Origin: Rhodopirellula sp. P2
GTDB taxonomy: Bacteria; Planctomycetota; Planctomycetia; Pirellulales; Pirellulaceae
DNA: 64,000 nt
Direction: 5' to 3'
NCBI RefSeq assembly: GCF_028768465.1
Contig: NZ_CP118225.1
Coordinates: 1,841,001 to 1,905,000 of the forward strand
In this document: one piece after another, positions 49,413-58,727 of the stretch
Position numbering within the stretch: the first letter of the stretch is position 1
How the letters are laid out: every line of letters begins with the position of its first letter
Made by a program: the position numbers and the translations under genes
Notes under the pieces: model-generated
Seen by the model: only the letters and a program-made list of their open reading frames with translations
What the model was told of the DNA's origin: nothing
Databases searched by the model: none

Positions 49413-50558
49413 GTGGAAGCACTGTCGCGACCCAAAGACGATTTGTTCGACAATTCGACGATGACGTTCGGGGAGCATCTCGAAGAGCTCCGCGGCTCTC
49501 TGGTCAAAGCAATCATTTGGTTGCTGATCGGATTGGCTGTTGGTTTGATGTTTGCCAACCGAGTGGTGCGTTTTATTCAGGAACCGCTTAAACAAGCGAT
49601 CATCGAGTACAACGCCGATCGCGACTTGAAGGAAATGGGACTGCCGGACCGCAAGGAAGATCCGCAAGTCAGTCGCTTCTACGAATTTCTGACGTCCAAT
49701 TCGCTGGTCGCCGACGTGGTGTACACGCTGCCATCGGGCAGCATTCCAGTGCCGACGGAAGTCGCATCGGCGGAACCGAAGAAGGCCACTGGCACGGCCG
49801 TCGAATCGGAATCGGGCGAGGAAACCAGTTCCGATGCCGAAACCGGGGTGGAAGACCCTGCATCGCTGGCCATTCCGGCGAGAATCACGACGGCGGAATT
49901 GATGAAATCGATGGGGACCATCCCCAACCCGGATGAATTGGTGCCCATGATCCAGCTGCGTCGCAGCGAACGCGGCTTGAGTTCGCTGAAGATCGAAGAG
50001 CCCTTCATGATTTGGGTGAAAGCCGGCTTGATCGTCGGTGCGGTGCTCGCTTCACCGATGATCTTCTATCACCTGTGGTCGTTTGTTGCCGCTGGTTTGC
50101 ACAACCACGAGCGTCGCTACGTGTATGTGTACCTGCCGTTCAGTGTCGTGCTGTTTGTCTCGGGCGTCGTGCTCGCGTTTGGTTTGGTGCTGCACTACGT
50201 GTTAACGTTCTTGTTGCAATTCAACGGTTCGATGGATGTCGCCGTGGAACCTCGGCTGACGTACTACGTCAACTTTGTGTTGATGTTGCCGCTGGGTTTC
50301 GGCGTCGCGTTCCAACTGCCATTGGTGATGTTGTTCCTGCAACGCATCGATTTGGTCCAAACGGAGGACTACATCAGCAGTTGGCGAGTCGCGGTGCTGG
50401 TGATCTTTGTGATCTCGATGATTGTCACACCGGCTGACGTGACCAGCATGATCGCGCTCGCGGTGCCGCTGTTGTTCCTGTACTTCCTCGGGATCGTGAT
50501 GTGCGCCTACATGCCGCGGGGCAGGGGACTGGGCAGCGAAGCTTACGATCCCGCCTGA
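49413..50558 (+). CDS. tatC: Sec-independent translocase TatC with large extracytoplasmic insert
   Basis: 381 residues (E. coli 258), GTG start. Conserved parts: TFGEHLEELRGSLVKA before helix 1 (about 31-50), the PFMIWVKAGLIVGAVLAS second helix (about 197-215), HNHERRYVYVYLPF, FGVAFQLPLVM and late helices ending FLGIVMCAYMPR. The first loop (about residues 57-195) is enlarged by more than 100 acidic, disordered residues, where other TatC proteins have about 30. TatC is the receptor for twin-arginine signal peptides in the inner membrane. No tatA/B is adjacent. Its end overlaps the convergent acyl-CoA synthetase gene by 16 bases. Confidence 0.93.
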   Translation: MEALSRPKDDLFDNSTMTFGEHLEELRGSLVKAIIWLLIGLAVGLMFANRVVRFIQEPLKQAIIEYNADRDLKEMGLPDRKEDPQVSRFYEFLTSNSLVADVVYTLPSGSIPVPTEVASAEPKKATGTAVESESGEETSSDAETGVEDPASLAIPARITTAELMKSMGTIPNPDELVPMIQLRRSERGLSSLKIEEPFMIWVKAGLIVGAVLASPMIFYHLWSFVAAGLHNHERRYVYVYLPFSVVLFVSGVVLAFGLVLHYVLTFLLQFNGSMDVAVEPRLTYYVNFVLMLPLGFGVAFQLPLVMLFLQRIDLVQTEDYISSWRVAVLVIFVISMIVTPADVTSMIALAVPLLFLYFLGIVMCAYMPRGRGLGSEAYDPA

Positions 50559-52045
50559 TTGCCGCCGTCGAACGAGTCGTTGGTGGAAAGTCGTCGCTGA
50601 TGAATGATGTGGCGGCGTGGGGTGCCTTTGGCGGTGAGTTCGCCGGTTTCGATAGACAATGGTTCGGACAACTTGAGTCGCTTCACGCTTGTTCCCGGCG
50701 GAAGGCTTTCTGCCAAGCGTGACTCGACTGGATCACGGCCGGTTGGAGCGTCGGCGGTTGTTTGGGGCTGGTCGTGTGAGAGCAGCAGCCAAAGCTGCCC
50801 TTGGTGATGCAGCAGGACGGCCTGTTCGATTCCCTCTAACTGCAGCAGTTGCCGTTCGATGGTGGCGGGGAAGACTTTGAAGCCGTTGTCGAGCACGATC
50901 ACATCGTCGGCTCGACCGAGGATTTGCAATTGGTCGTCGTGGATCTCAACCAAGTCGCCGGTATCGAGCCAACCATCCGGCGAAATTTTCTGCTGCGTCG
51001 CGGCTTCATCGTCGAGGTAGCCGAGCATCACACCGGGGCCTCGAACGAAGAGACGTCCATGTTCCACCTTGGCTTCCCAGCCCGCGACCAAGGGGCCGAC
51101 TCGATTGGGCCGTGCGTTGTCAGGGGACGCACTGCAGATCACCGGTGACGTTTCGGTGCAGCCGTATCCTTGGATCACACCGATGTTGTTTCGCAGGCAT
51201 CGCTCAAATTGCTCGGAGGACATCGCGACGCCGCCGCAGCCGAGCAGACGCAGCGATTGCAGGTTGGATTGGCCTGATTCGATTCGGTTCAACATGTCAT
51301 GGATCAACACCGGCACGGCGTTGATCAACGTCGGCGAGAGTGTCTCGGGGAGCGAATGCAACGTGGATCGACCGCGGCCGAGACTCCATCGGCACCCGGA
51401 TAGCAACCACGTACCCATGTCGCTGGTTCGCGCGTAGGCATGAGCAATGGACAGCAACGACAGCCGTAGATCGGACGTCCTTTGAGGGACCGCCAACAGT
51501 TTCGCTTTGGCGTTGGTCGTGAGATTGTGCTGGGACAGCATCACGCCTCGGGGCTGCGCTGTGGTGCCGCTCGTCCACAGAACCACCGACGGTGAGTGAA
51601 GGTCGACTTCGCGGGCGGATGCTTCGAGGTTCGAGATCGCCTCCCTGAGGCTGGTTGAGCGAGTGAGTGCGTGATGATGCTCATGATGCCCGCGACGGTC
51701 GTGGTCCCAGTGCAAGGCTTTCGAGCGTTGGATCAGGGTTTCCTGTTGAGGTTTCGGCAGGAACGCATCGATGGGGATCTCGGTGACGCCGGCAGCGATG
51801 CAGGCCAAAGACAACACCACTTCGCTGAGATGATTGGTGCAACGATAGGTCAAGCGTTTGGGAGCGGCGGTCCATGGGAACTGCGTCTGCAGTGTGTTCG
51901 CGGTCGCGCTGACCATGCGGGCCAGTTCACCCCAGGTGCAAGCCGCATCGCCTGTCCGGGAATCAAGCAAAGCGACTTCGTCGGGGTGCTGCTTCGCTTG
52001 CTGCAACAACGCGGACAACAAGTGCGGGATCTCAGCGGTCGACAT
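50543..52045 (-). CDS. AMP-binding acyl-CoA synthetase-like enzyme
   Basis: 500 residues of the ANL superfamily. The nucleotide loop is VVLWTSGTTAQPRGVMLSQH, followed by the A5 motif GYGCTETSPV, the A7 Asp in GWLDTGDLVEI and the A8 hinge ILGRADDVIVLDNGFKVFP. The C-terminal lysine region (SIETGELTAKGTPRR) carries Lys of the A10 type. It should activate a carboxylic acid as an acyl-AMP; substrate unknown. It overlaps both neighbours: the SpoU gene start (14 bases) and the tatC end (16 bases). Confidence 0.85.
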   Translation of the reverse strand: MSTAEIPHLLSALLQQAKQHPDEVALLDSRTGDAACTWGELARMVSATANTLQTQFPWTAAPKRLTYRCTNHLSEVVLSLACIAAGVTEIPIDAFLPKPQQETLIQRSKALHWDHDRRGHHEHHHALTRSTSLREAISNLEASAREVDLHSPSVVLWTSGTTAQPRGVMLSQHNLTTNAKAKLLAVPQRTSDLRLSLLSIAHAYARTSDMGTWLLSGCRWSLGRGRSTLHSLPETLSPTLINAVPVLIHDMLNRIESGQSNLQSLRLLGCGGVAMSSEQFERCLRNNIGVIQGYGCTETSPVICSASPDNARPNRVGPLVAGWEAKVEHGRLFVRGPGVMLGYLDDEAATQQKISPDGWLDTGDLVEIHDDQLQILGRADDVIVLDNGFKVFPATIERQLLQLEGIEQAVLLHHQGQLWLLLSHDQPQTTADAPTGRDPVESRLAESLPPGTSVKRLKLSEPLSIETGELTAKGTPRRHIIHQRRLSTNDSFDGGNQAGS

Positions 52046-52829
52046 GATCGGTTCCGGAGGATCGAGTCAACTCGTACAGAAAGATGGCTGACGCGACTCC
52101 CACGTTGAGACTGTCGGTGTTGTTTCGCATCGGCAGGGTGCTGCGGTGGGTGGCGGCTTCGGCGACGTCGGGTGGCAATCCGTTGGCCTCATTGCCAACG
52201 ATCAGGATGCGTCGTTTGGACGTGATCGCTTGGGGGAGATCGATCAGCGGGATGGCGGTGTCATCCAACAGGGTGGCGATGGAGGCGAATCCGGCGGTCG
52301 CCAGGTCACGCAATTGTTCGGCGGGTTGGTCGAATTGATAGAAACGATGGCGAAACACCGATGCCATGCTGACTCGGATGACGCGTCGTGTCATGGGGGA
52401 GATCGTTTGCGGTCCAAGCAGGATATCGCGAACGCCCAGTGCGGCGGCGGAGCGCAGCAGGCTGCCCACGTTTTCTGGATCGCTCAGGCCAACCAGAGCC
52501 AACGCCAACGAAGGCTGGGCTATGTCGCGAAACCTCTCCATCGGGTGGATGGTGGGGTTGATGCCATGCGCCAGCACGCCGCGGTGGAAGTCATAGCCGG
52601 CGAGTTCTTTGCCGAGTTCCCGGGTGATCAGGTAGACGGGCACACCGTCGGGAATCAGCGGCAAATACTTCGCTTCACGCCCCTCGTGGATCAGCACGGA
52701 CTGAACCCCCAGGTCGCTCTGCAGCAATCGTCGAACGACCACGCTGCCTTCTGCGATGAATCCTCCGTCCGGCTCATGATGCCGCAGATTTCGGTAGGGC
52801 GAGAGTCGGGGGTCGTCGAGGTCCCTCAT
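52032..52829 (-). CDS. SpoU/TrmH family RNA 2'-O-methyltransferase
   Basis: 265 residues from ATG 52829. An N-terminal substrate-binding region (FIAEGSVVVRRLLQSDLGVQ) is followed by the knotted SPOUT domain: motif 1 LVGLSDPENVGSLLRSAAAL, motif 2 LIVGNEANGLP and motif 3 LPMRNNTDSLNVGVASAIFL. It methylates ribose in rRNA or tRNA; the target base is not known. A GTG at 52940 would extend it into the divergent gene's upstream region and is not preferred. It overlaps the acyl-CoA synthetase start. Confidence 0.9.
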   Translation of the reverse strand: MRDLDDPRLSPYRNLRHHEPDGGFIAEGSVVVRRLLQSDLGVQSVLIHEGREAKYLPLIPDGVPVYLITRELGKELAGYDFHRGVLAHGINPTIHPMERFRDIAQPSLALALVGLSDPENVGSLLRSAAALGVRDILLGPQTISPMTRRVIRVSMASVFRHRFYQFDQPAEQLRDLATAGFASIATLLDDTAIPLIDLPQAITSKRRILIVGNEANGLPPDVAEAATHRSTLPMRNNTDSLNVGVASAIFLYELTRSSGTDHVDR

Positions 52830-53121
52830 GGTTTCGATCAATCGTCCAGGTCCGTTTGTGCGGGTTGTGCGGGATTTGTGTCGATCTGGCGGCGCAATTG
52901 TGCCAGGAGGCTCAACTGATTTGGAGAGAATGTTCGTCACGACCCGAAGGATGCATGGGAAGGTCGTTGTTCGAACGAGCTTTCACTTTTTGCATGACCC
53001 GTCAAGGAAGACGACCGCAATGCTGGAATCTACATGGGATTGGTGGTTTGGTGACGCCCCCTCGCTTCGCCGCACCACGCCGAAAATTCGCACGACGCGA
53101 GAGCTTTTTGCTGAGTTGTCG

Positions 53122-54051
53122 ATGAAACGTTTCTATCAAACGATGCGATGGATCCGAGGGATTCAGCCAAGTCGGCGAACATTCGCTTGGGTGTTGTCCG
53201 GTTGTCTGGTCTCGACCGCCTCGGTCAGTGTTGCTGACGATCCGTTGGCATTGACGGCGGCGGACGCCCACGTGGCATCGTTGCCCAGCGGTTTCTTTGC
53301 TGCGGCCGGATTCGCAATGATCAACGATGATGACGTCGCTGATCCAGCGGAGGTTGTCGATGCGGCAAACGCAACCGAACCTGCGACCGCTGACGAAGCT
53401 CGCCGACAACGTTTGCGTGACCTGCTTCGCAACGATGCTGAGACCGATCGAGCAGAAGCGTCCAACGACAAGGATCGGATGTCGTTGCGGGACGAGATCA
53501 TTGCCGACGCGAAAGAAGATGAAAAGGATGAGAGCGGGATGTTCTCGCAACCTTTCATCAGCGAGCGCTTGCCCGATGTGACCAACGGCCGCATCGAGCT
53601 TCCATCGCTGCGAGCGGTGTCGTTGGACAAGTCATCGATCGGCAACGGACGGTTGCCAGACGACTTTGATTCGCAGAAGGATGGGGTTGCGATTCCTCTT
53701 CCTGAGGAACCGTTTGCTCGTGGCATGGTGGCGGCGGGCGCGGTTTTGCCTTGGGCTGCACCGAACACGTATTCGCATCCGCTGTACTTCGAAGACCGAA
53801 TGCTGGAACGGCATGGTCACGAACGCTGGGGATGCATGCAGCCGATCGCCGCTGGGGCTCGGTTCTTCACCACGATTCCGATGCTGCCTTACTTGGCAAC
53901 GATTCAAGAACCGTGTGACATCGTTTACAGCAAGGGCTACTACCGGGCTGGATCGTCGGCTCCTTGCGTGATGCAACGACCGCCGCTCGAACGACGGGCT
54001 GTGGTGGTGGAAGCCGCCGCGATTGCCGGCGGAATCATCGCTCTGCCTTAG
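53122..54051 (+). CDS. Secreted hypothetical protein
   Basis: 309 residues from ATG 53122, chosen because a signal peptide follows directly (TFAWVLSGCLVSTASVSVA). Other in-frame starts at 52930 and 53020 would put 30-60 non-signal residues in front. The mature N-terminal half is acidic and disordered (Asp/Glu/Ala-rich, residues about 55-130). The C-terminal third (YSHPLYFEDRMLERHGHERW, then PYLATIQEPCDIVYSKGYYR) is a Cys/aromatic-rich region I recognise as recurring in planctomycete hypothetical proteins, without known function. It lies 106 bases upstream of the TolC-like gene. Confidence 0.65.
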   Translation: MKRFYQTMRWIRGIQPSRRTFAWVLSGCLVSTASVSVADDPLALTAADAHVASLPSGFFAAAGFAMINDDDVADPAEVVDAANATEPATADEARRQRLRDLLRNDAETDRAEASNDKDRMSLRDEIIADAKEDEKDESGMFSQPFISERLPDVTNGRIELPSLRAVSLDKSSIGNGRLPDDFDSQKDGVAIPLPEEPFARGMVAAGAVLPWAAPNTYSHPLYFEDRMLERHGHERWGCMQPIAAGARFFTTIPMLPYLATIQEPCDIVYSKGYYRAGSSAPCVMQRPPLERRAVVVEAAAIAGGIIALP

Positions 54052-54157
54052 TGCTGGAGCGATTTAGCGAACGAAACTATCCGCCTCTGCGACTGGGCAC
54101 TGACAAGGATGTTGGTGCGAGCAGAGGGAACCATCCTGATATGGAATCGAGATTGCC

Positions 54158-56233
54158 ATGGATCGGCAAACGTCTCTCTCTTCGCGCAAGCAAACCCGTC
54201 GTCGTCGCTTGGCCTCTTGGCTGGGCGTCGCGGTGGCGGCATCCACGCTGACCAGCGGATGTCATTGGGCGCAGAAAATCCCGGACGGTCCGCACGACAC
54301 CAAAACGTCGTACCACGACCATTCGGCGATGCGAATCGAGTATCCCGAGGTTGCCCAATGTGCAACGCCGGTTGTGTCGGCGGCGGTCTCCGCGGCTCAG
54401 CCCAACACGCTGGAAGACCCGGCCAATTTGCCCAGCGTGGAACTGACGCTCGAACAAGCGGTCCAGCAGGCGTTGCGATCCAGCCCCGTGCTGCGAACGA
54501 TCGGTGGGGCGGTGGTGAGTGCTCCCCAATCCGCGACGACGGTCTTCACCCCAGGTCTGGCTCACGCGGATCCGCTGGGCGGTGTCGAAGCGGCACTGGC
54601 CAACTTTGACGCTCAGTACAGCCAATCGTTGTTCTGGAACAAACTCGATCAACCTCAGAACATCGCAACCGGTGGGCTTGGTGCGGCGTTCACACCGACC
54701 ACATTCCAAGCCACCCAAGCGACGTTCGCCAATGAACTGTCCAAACGCACCGCCACCGGTGCCCAGTTCGCTTTGCGAAGCAACATTGGCTACGACCGAA
54801 ACAACCGACCGTTTCGTCAGTTCCAAAGTGACTTCATCGGCTACCTCGAAGCCGAGTACCGTCAGCCTTTGATGCGTGGTGCCGGAACGACTTACAACCG
54901 GATCGCTGGAGCGGCTGGGGCCAACGGAGTGGTCGGCCAGTACAACGGTGTGCTGATCGCTCGGGTCAACGAAGACGTTGCCTTGGCTGATTTTGAAGCC
55001 GCGGTGATTCAGTTGGTTTCCGATGTCGAGCAAGCCTACTGGGACCTGACGACTTCGTACCGATTGTTGGAAGCGACCGCGAAGGGCCGAGAATCGGCGT
55101 TGCAAACTTTCCAGTACCAACAGGTGCGATTGGAAGTCGGCACGGGCCGGCGTGACGAGGAAGCTCAAGCTCGTTCGCAGTACTACCAATTCGAAGCTCA
55201 AGTCAAATCGGCTTTGGCGGGTGAGACCGGTTTGTACGCTCGCGAACAAGCGTTGCGTTACCTGATTGGTTTGCCGGCGACCGACGGTGCCTTGTTGCGT
55301 CCGACCACCGATCCACTCAACGCGAAAGTCGTGTTTGATTGGCAAAGTGCGTTGGGGCAAGCTCTGGATCGCCGCGTCGAAGTCCGTCGCCAAAAGTACA
55401 CGGTCAAACGTCGCGAGATGGAACTGCTGGCGTCGCGTTTGAATCGTCGTCCGCAAATGGACTTCGTCGGCCAATACCGCTGGCGAGGTTTGGGGGACAA
55501 CTTGATCGGACCTGGTGATCAAGGCCTCAACGACAACTTGGTCGATTCGATCACGGGCGGGAACTACCAAGAGTGGACCGCCGGCATCGAGTTTCTGGCT
55601 CCGATTGGATTGCGTGCCGCGAGTTCTGCGGTCGCGCACGCCAAGCTGAACCTTCAACGGGAACGTGCCATTCTGGCCGAAACCGAACTGCGGATCAGCC
55701 ACGATTTGTCCGGTGCGGCTCGTTCGATTGACCTGACGTTTGAATTGGTGGAAACCAATTACAACCGCTACCTGGCGGATTTGCGTCAGGTGGAAGTGCT
55801 GCGTCGCCGTTATCGCGACGGGACCGACAACATCAACTTCCTGTTGCAAGCCCAACGGCAAGTGGTCACCAGCGAATCGGAGTTCTATCAATCGATCAGC
55901 GATTACAACTTGGCGATTCGGGATTTCCACAAAGAGAAGGGATCGTTGTTGGCTTACAACCAGGTCAACTTGACCGAGGGAGCTTGGTGCCCAGGTGCCG
56001 AACGCGATGCGTATGAGTTGGGCCGATTCCTCGAACCACGCCGTCATCCCGAGAAGGTCTCTGCACCACGTCCATTGACGTCGGGGCAGTTTGATCCAAC
56101 GGCGGTTCAATCGACGATGGGAGCGGCGTCCTACGAAGCCGTGCAGTCAGCACCCGCAACGTCGGAAATCGCTCAGCCGGTGCCGATGGCACAAGACGGC
56201 ATGATCGAAGTCGAGGTCACGCCCAGCAATTGA
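54158..56233 (+). CDS. TolC-like outer-membrane efflux lipoprotein
   Basis: 691 residues. A basic start and hydrophobic run lead to a lipobox-like TSGC (Cys34 or so). Two outer-membrane efflux (OEP) repeats follow, with long amphipathic helices (VELTLEQAVQQALRSSPVLR, FEAAVIQLVSDVEQAYWDLT, RRRYRDGTDNINFLLQAQRQ). It should form the trimeric exit duct of a tripartite pump or type I system; no inner-membrane pump or adaptor lies next to it. The Pro/Ala/Thr-rich C-terminal tail (after about 600) is longer than usual. Confidence 0.85.
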   Translation: MDRQTSLSSRKQTRRRRLASWLGVAVAASTLTSGCHWAQKIPDGPHDTKTSYHDHSAMRIEYPEVAQCATPVVSAAVSAAQPNTLEDPANLPSVELTLEQAVQQALRSSPVLRTIGGAVVSAPQSATTVFTPGLAHADPLGGVEAALANFDAQYSQSLFWNKLDQPQNIATGGLGAAFTPTTFQATQATFANELSKRTATGAQFALRSNIGYDRNNRPFRQFQSDFIGYLEAEYRQPLMRGAGTTYNRIAGAAGANGVVGQYNGVLIARVNEDVALADFEAAVIQLVSDVEQAYWDLTTSYRLLEATAKGRESALQTFQYQQVRLEVGTGRRDEEAQARSQYYQFEAQVKSALAGETGLYAREQALRYLIGLPATDGALLRPTTDPLNAKVVFDWQSALGQALDRRVEVRRQKYTVKRREMELLASRLNRRPQMDFVGQYRWRGLGDNLIGPGDQGLNDNLVDSITGGNYQEWTAGIEFLAPIGLRAASSAVAHAKLNLQRERAILAETELRISHDLSGAARSIDLTFELVETNYNRYLADLRQVEVLRRRYRDGTDNINFLLQAQRQVVTSESEFYQSISDYNLAIRDFHKEKGSLLAYNQVNLTEGAWCPGAERDAYELGRFLEPRRHPEKVSAPRPLTSGQFDPTAVQSTMGAASYEAVQSAPATSEIAQPVPMAQDGMIEVEVTPSN

Positions 56234-56254
56234 GCTGGCGATTGAATCGGACGA

Positions 56255-57856
56255 TCAGGCGGCGCGTCGCTGGGGTGACTGCTTCGCCTGATTGGTCGCG
56301 GGATCGGTTTGCTGATCCGCATTCCCAGAATCGGTGATGCCCGATTCGTCGCGGTGCATCGCGTTGTCGCGTTTGAGTTTGATCATCGCGTGGGCGGCGT
56401 CGCCGATCATGACTTCCAGTCGATCGATCGTGGGAGACTCGGCACCACGAAGGTACCGTCGACCAGAATAGGTCGCCGCGTAGGCTTCCACCGCAGCATG
56501 CAACGTCGTGGCATCGGTTTTCGCGAGTGCATCGGTGGTCAGGTAGCCGGCGCCCACGAGCAGTTGGACTTCACGAGCCAACATGGATGGCAATTGGCAC
56601 ATCAGCATCGTCTGGCAACGCCAGGCATGCAGGGTGGCCGCCGTGATCCAACGCGTGTCCAATCGGCGCGTCATCATTGCCTCGTCGGCTTTCAAGAAGT
56701 CGCCCACGGTGTGAATGCCGATGCCGGCAAACCGAGCGGCGGTCTTTTTGCCGATCGAGGGTGCATCGACCAACGGGTCAGTCACCTGCAAACGGACGTT
56801 GGCTTCGCTGCTGACAAACGGCAGCAGGTTCGCTTCGGTGGATTCAGATTGACGCTCGGTTTCTTCAGCGGCCAACAAGGATTCGCGGGCGGCGGCCAGT
56901 TTGGCCTTCGCTTGGCGGTACTCTTTTTCGCGATGGTAAATCACTCGCACCCGTTGCAGGACACGGACTTCGCTGGGCAGATGTTGTTCCACGTCGCCGG
57001 TGCGTCGAAATTCATCGATCAGCATTTGGACTTTGGCACGCTCGGTTTGGTGCGTGATCCGTCTTAGCCACAATCGATCGGGAACCCGGATGGTCGACAG
57101 CACCGTGGGCAGGGTCAGCCCCGCGGTGGGGATGGGACGACCGCTGCGTTGTTCGGCATCGAAGGCGGCTCGTTCGATGATTCTCGCCAAGCCCGTCACG
57201 GACAGGCCGATCAACTGGGAAACGATGCGGCGGGAAACTTCATTCAGACCGCGTTTGGAATCGGATTCCGAGGCTGCTAAATCAAAGTTGTCCAGCAGCG
57301 TTTGGTAGTGACTGTGGGCCAAGCGAGCGGATTGCAAGATCGCTTCGCCGAGCCAGCCAGGTTGGTCGGACAATTGAAAGACGATGCGCGTCGGATCCTG
57401 TTGCCACAGAGCAAACAGATCCGCGTAATTTTGAGTGATGCACCATTCGATCGGACGGTGCAGGACCTTTTCCATCGGTGTCTGTGCTGTGTGCAGCGGT
57501 TGGATCGGATCGGTCACGTAATGGCTGAGGACACCAGCGGCATGGGCGGCGTCGTCGAAACGTGACTGGTGCAGGTACCGCTGCAGTCGGTCGTACCACT
57601 GGTGAGCGACGCGAGGTGCGCCGCCCCAGTAGCCGTCATCGACGTGAACCACGTGATTTTGGAAATCACGAAAACGCACGTCGGGATCCTTGGCACCGCT
57701 GAAATAGCGGGCGTGATGCCGTCGCAATTGGGAAACCAAACGCTTGCCCGAATCAGTTTGAACCAATTCGGTCGCGTCCAGGGCGAAGTGATGATGGGTG
57801 CTGCGACAGTGGGCAGCACGCAAAATCTGGCAAAGCATTTGGCCTCGGTCGTTCAT
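56255..57856 (-). CDS. Zn-dependent phospholipase C-like domain fused to DUF4332
   Basis: 533 residues. N-terminal half: THHHFALDATELVQT, HHARYFSGAKDPD, FQNHVVHVDDGYWGGAPRVA and AAHAAGVLSHYVTDPIQPLH supply the His/Asp metal-ligand pattern of the Zn-dependent PLC / S1-P1 nuclease-like helical fold. A charged coiled coil spans about 270-350. Then APSIGKKTAARFAGIGIHTV and the following helices form a DUF4332 (helix-hairpin-helix-like) region to about 500, and a polar tail. No signal peptide is visible, odd for a PLC. It begins one base before the end of the small gene upstream (TGATG overlap). Confidence 0.7.
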   Translation of the reverse strand: MNDRGQMLCQILRAAHCRSTHHHFALDATELVQTDSGKRLVSQLRRHHARYFSGAKDPDVRFRDFQNHVVHVDDGYWGGAPRVAHQWYDRLQRYLHQSRFDDAAHAAGVLSHYVTDPIQPLHTAQTPMEKVLHRPIEWCITQNYADLFALWQQDPTRIVFQLSDQPGWLGEAILQSARLAHSHYQTLLDNFDLAASESDSKRGLNEVSRRIVSQLIGLSVTGLARIIERAAFDAEQRSGRPIPTAGLTLPTVLSTIRVPDRLWLRRITHQTERAKVQMLIDEFRRTGDVEQHLPSEVRVLQRVRVIYHREKEYRQAKAKLAAARESLLAAEETERQSESTEANLLPFVSSEANVRLQVTDPLVDAPSIGKKTAARFAGIGIHTVGDFLKADEAMMTRRLDTRWITAATLHAWRCQTMLMCQLPSMLAREVQLLVGAGYLTTDALAKTDATTLHAAVEAYAATYSGRRYLRGAESPTIDRLEVMIGDAAHAMIKLKRDNAMHRDESGITDSGNADQQTDPATNQAKQSPQRRAA

Positions 57857-58161
57857 CAGGCAGCGTTGGTCTTGTTGAGTGTTTGGCTCAGGGGATCAAC
57901 GCCGTAGGCTGCCGCCTGGCGTGACAATCGTGTTCGGAAAGCCGCGCCGACGGCGGTCGGAAGCGAGTCATAGTGCAGCACACGTTGCACAAACGTTTGG
58001 CGTCTCAGAGGACGGAATTCGCAGTGTCCCTTGGGAGGCGGCGTGCTGCCGTATTGAGATTGCAAACGAAACACGTGGTCTCGTTCAGCAATGGCGTGGT
58101 AGAGGTCGTACAGGCGATCGATCGACAACGTGGAGGTGTCGGTCAGGGGGCCGATTGCCAT
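57856..58161 (-). CDS. Small hypothetical protein coupled to the PLC-like/DUF4332 gene
   Basis: 101 residues from ATG 58161 (MAIGPLTDTSTLSIDRLYDL). Mixed charged, no membrane segment; the middle has GHCEFRPLRRQTFVQRVLHY. No family recognised. The stop codon shares one base with the start of the downstream PLC-like gene, so the two are probably made together. The in-frame region upstream of 58161 lacks similarity. Real gene likely but not proven. Confidence 0.55.
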   Translation of the reverse strand: MAIGPLTDTSTLSIDRLYDLYHAIAERDHVFRLQSQYGSTPPPKGHCEFRPLRRQTFVQRVLHYDSLPTAVGAAFRTRLSRQAAAYGVDPLSQTLNKTNAA

Positions 58162-58375
58162 CGGAGCATCCTTGCAGCGGCGGAAGCGATTGGTCGGGAA
58201 ACTTCGAAACGAAAAGTTCCGAATCTGCCTCAAGTTTCTCAAAGCAATCCGCTCGGTCACAAGATCGAAAGTGCATAAATCTGGATTGGGACGACCCGAA
58301 TTGCCATAACCGGCAAGGTCAACCAAGGTTGTTCAACGAAGTCGTCTTTCTAGCCGGATTCCCATTCGTTCGAGG

Positions 58376-58488
58376 CTCGGTTATGCCGAACATTACGAAT
58401 AGCCGGCGTGGTCAACCGAGTGGAGGACCCGACGCTATGGCCGAGACGGACAGACGGGGGGAAGTGTCGTGGTGTGGGATTGCGACAC
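58376..58488 (+). promoter_or_regulatory. Structured leader region upstream of homoserine dehydrogenase
   Basis: The gene-free stretch 58162-58727 contains two stem-loops here: CTCGGTT (58376-58382) with AACCGAG (58414-58420), with an inner GCCG/CGGC pairing, and GTGTCG (58464-58469) with CGACAC (58483-58488). A terminator-like hairpin follows at 58524. The order suggests a cis-regulatory RNA for hom, or a small RNA. No known riboswitch motif is recognised. Confidence 0.35.
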
Positions 58489-58523
58489 GGAGACCCGAAT
58501 GCATGTTTCTTGCGATTGAAAAT

Positions 58524-58571
58524 GAGAACGGCGGGACAGCGTATGGGCACGTTGTTCCGCCGTTTTCTTTT
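58524..58571 (+). terminator. Strong intrinsic terminator-like hairpin, possible attenuator
   Basis: AACGGCGGGACA (58527-58538) pairs with TGTTCCGCCGTT (58553-58564), 12 bp with one G-U, extended by three further pairs to 58524 and 58567, loop of 14; a T-run (TTTTCTTTT) follows. It is on the plus strand about 157 bases before the hom start codon, and no plus-strand gene lies upstream for 2 kb, so it would act on a leader transcript. Confidence 0.65.
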
Positions 58572-58727
58572 GATTGCTGCCAAAATCGGCTTTCTTCGCA
58601 GGTGGCTCTCTTTCTGGGGCCCCACGATCCCTCCTGACCGGAATCGCTGTCCGGTGCCGCAGACTTCTCGCGGATTCTTGATGACCCCCGTGTTCAATGA
58701 TCGTGGGCTCTGATTACCATCCCCCAC

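Noticed and set aside
54077..56110. A 677-codon frame antisense to the TolC-like gene
   Set aside because: Same shadow effect; the sense strand has clear OEP repeats.
57879..58637. 252-codon plus-strand frame upstream of hom
   Set aside because: It crosses the small minus-strand gene, the leader stems and the terminator-like hairpin and has no protein features.
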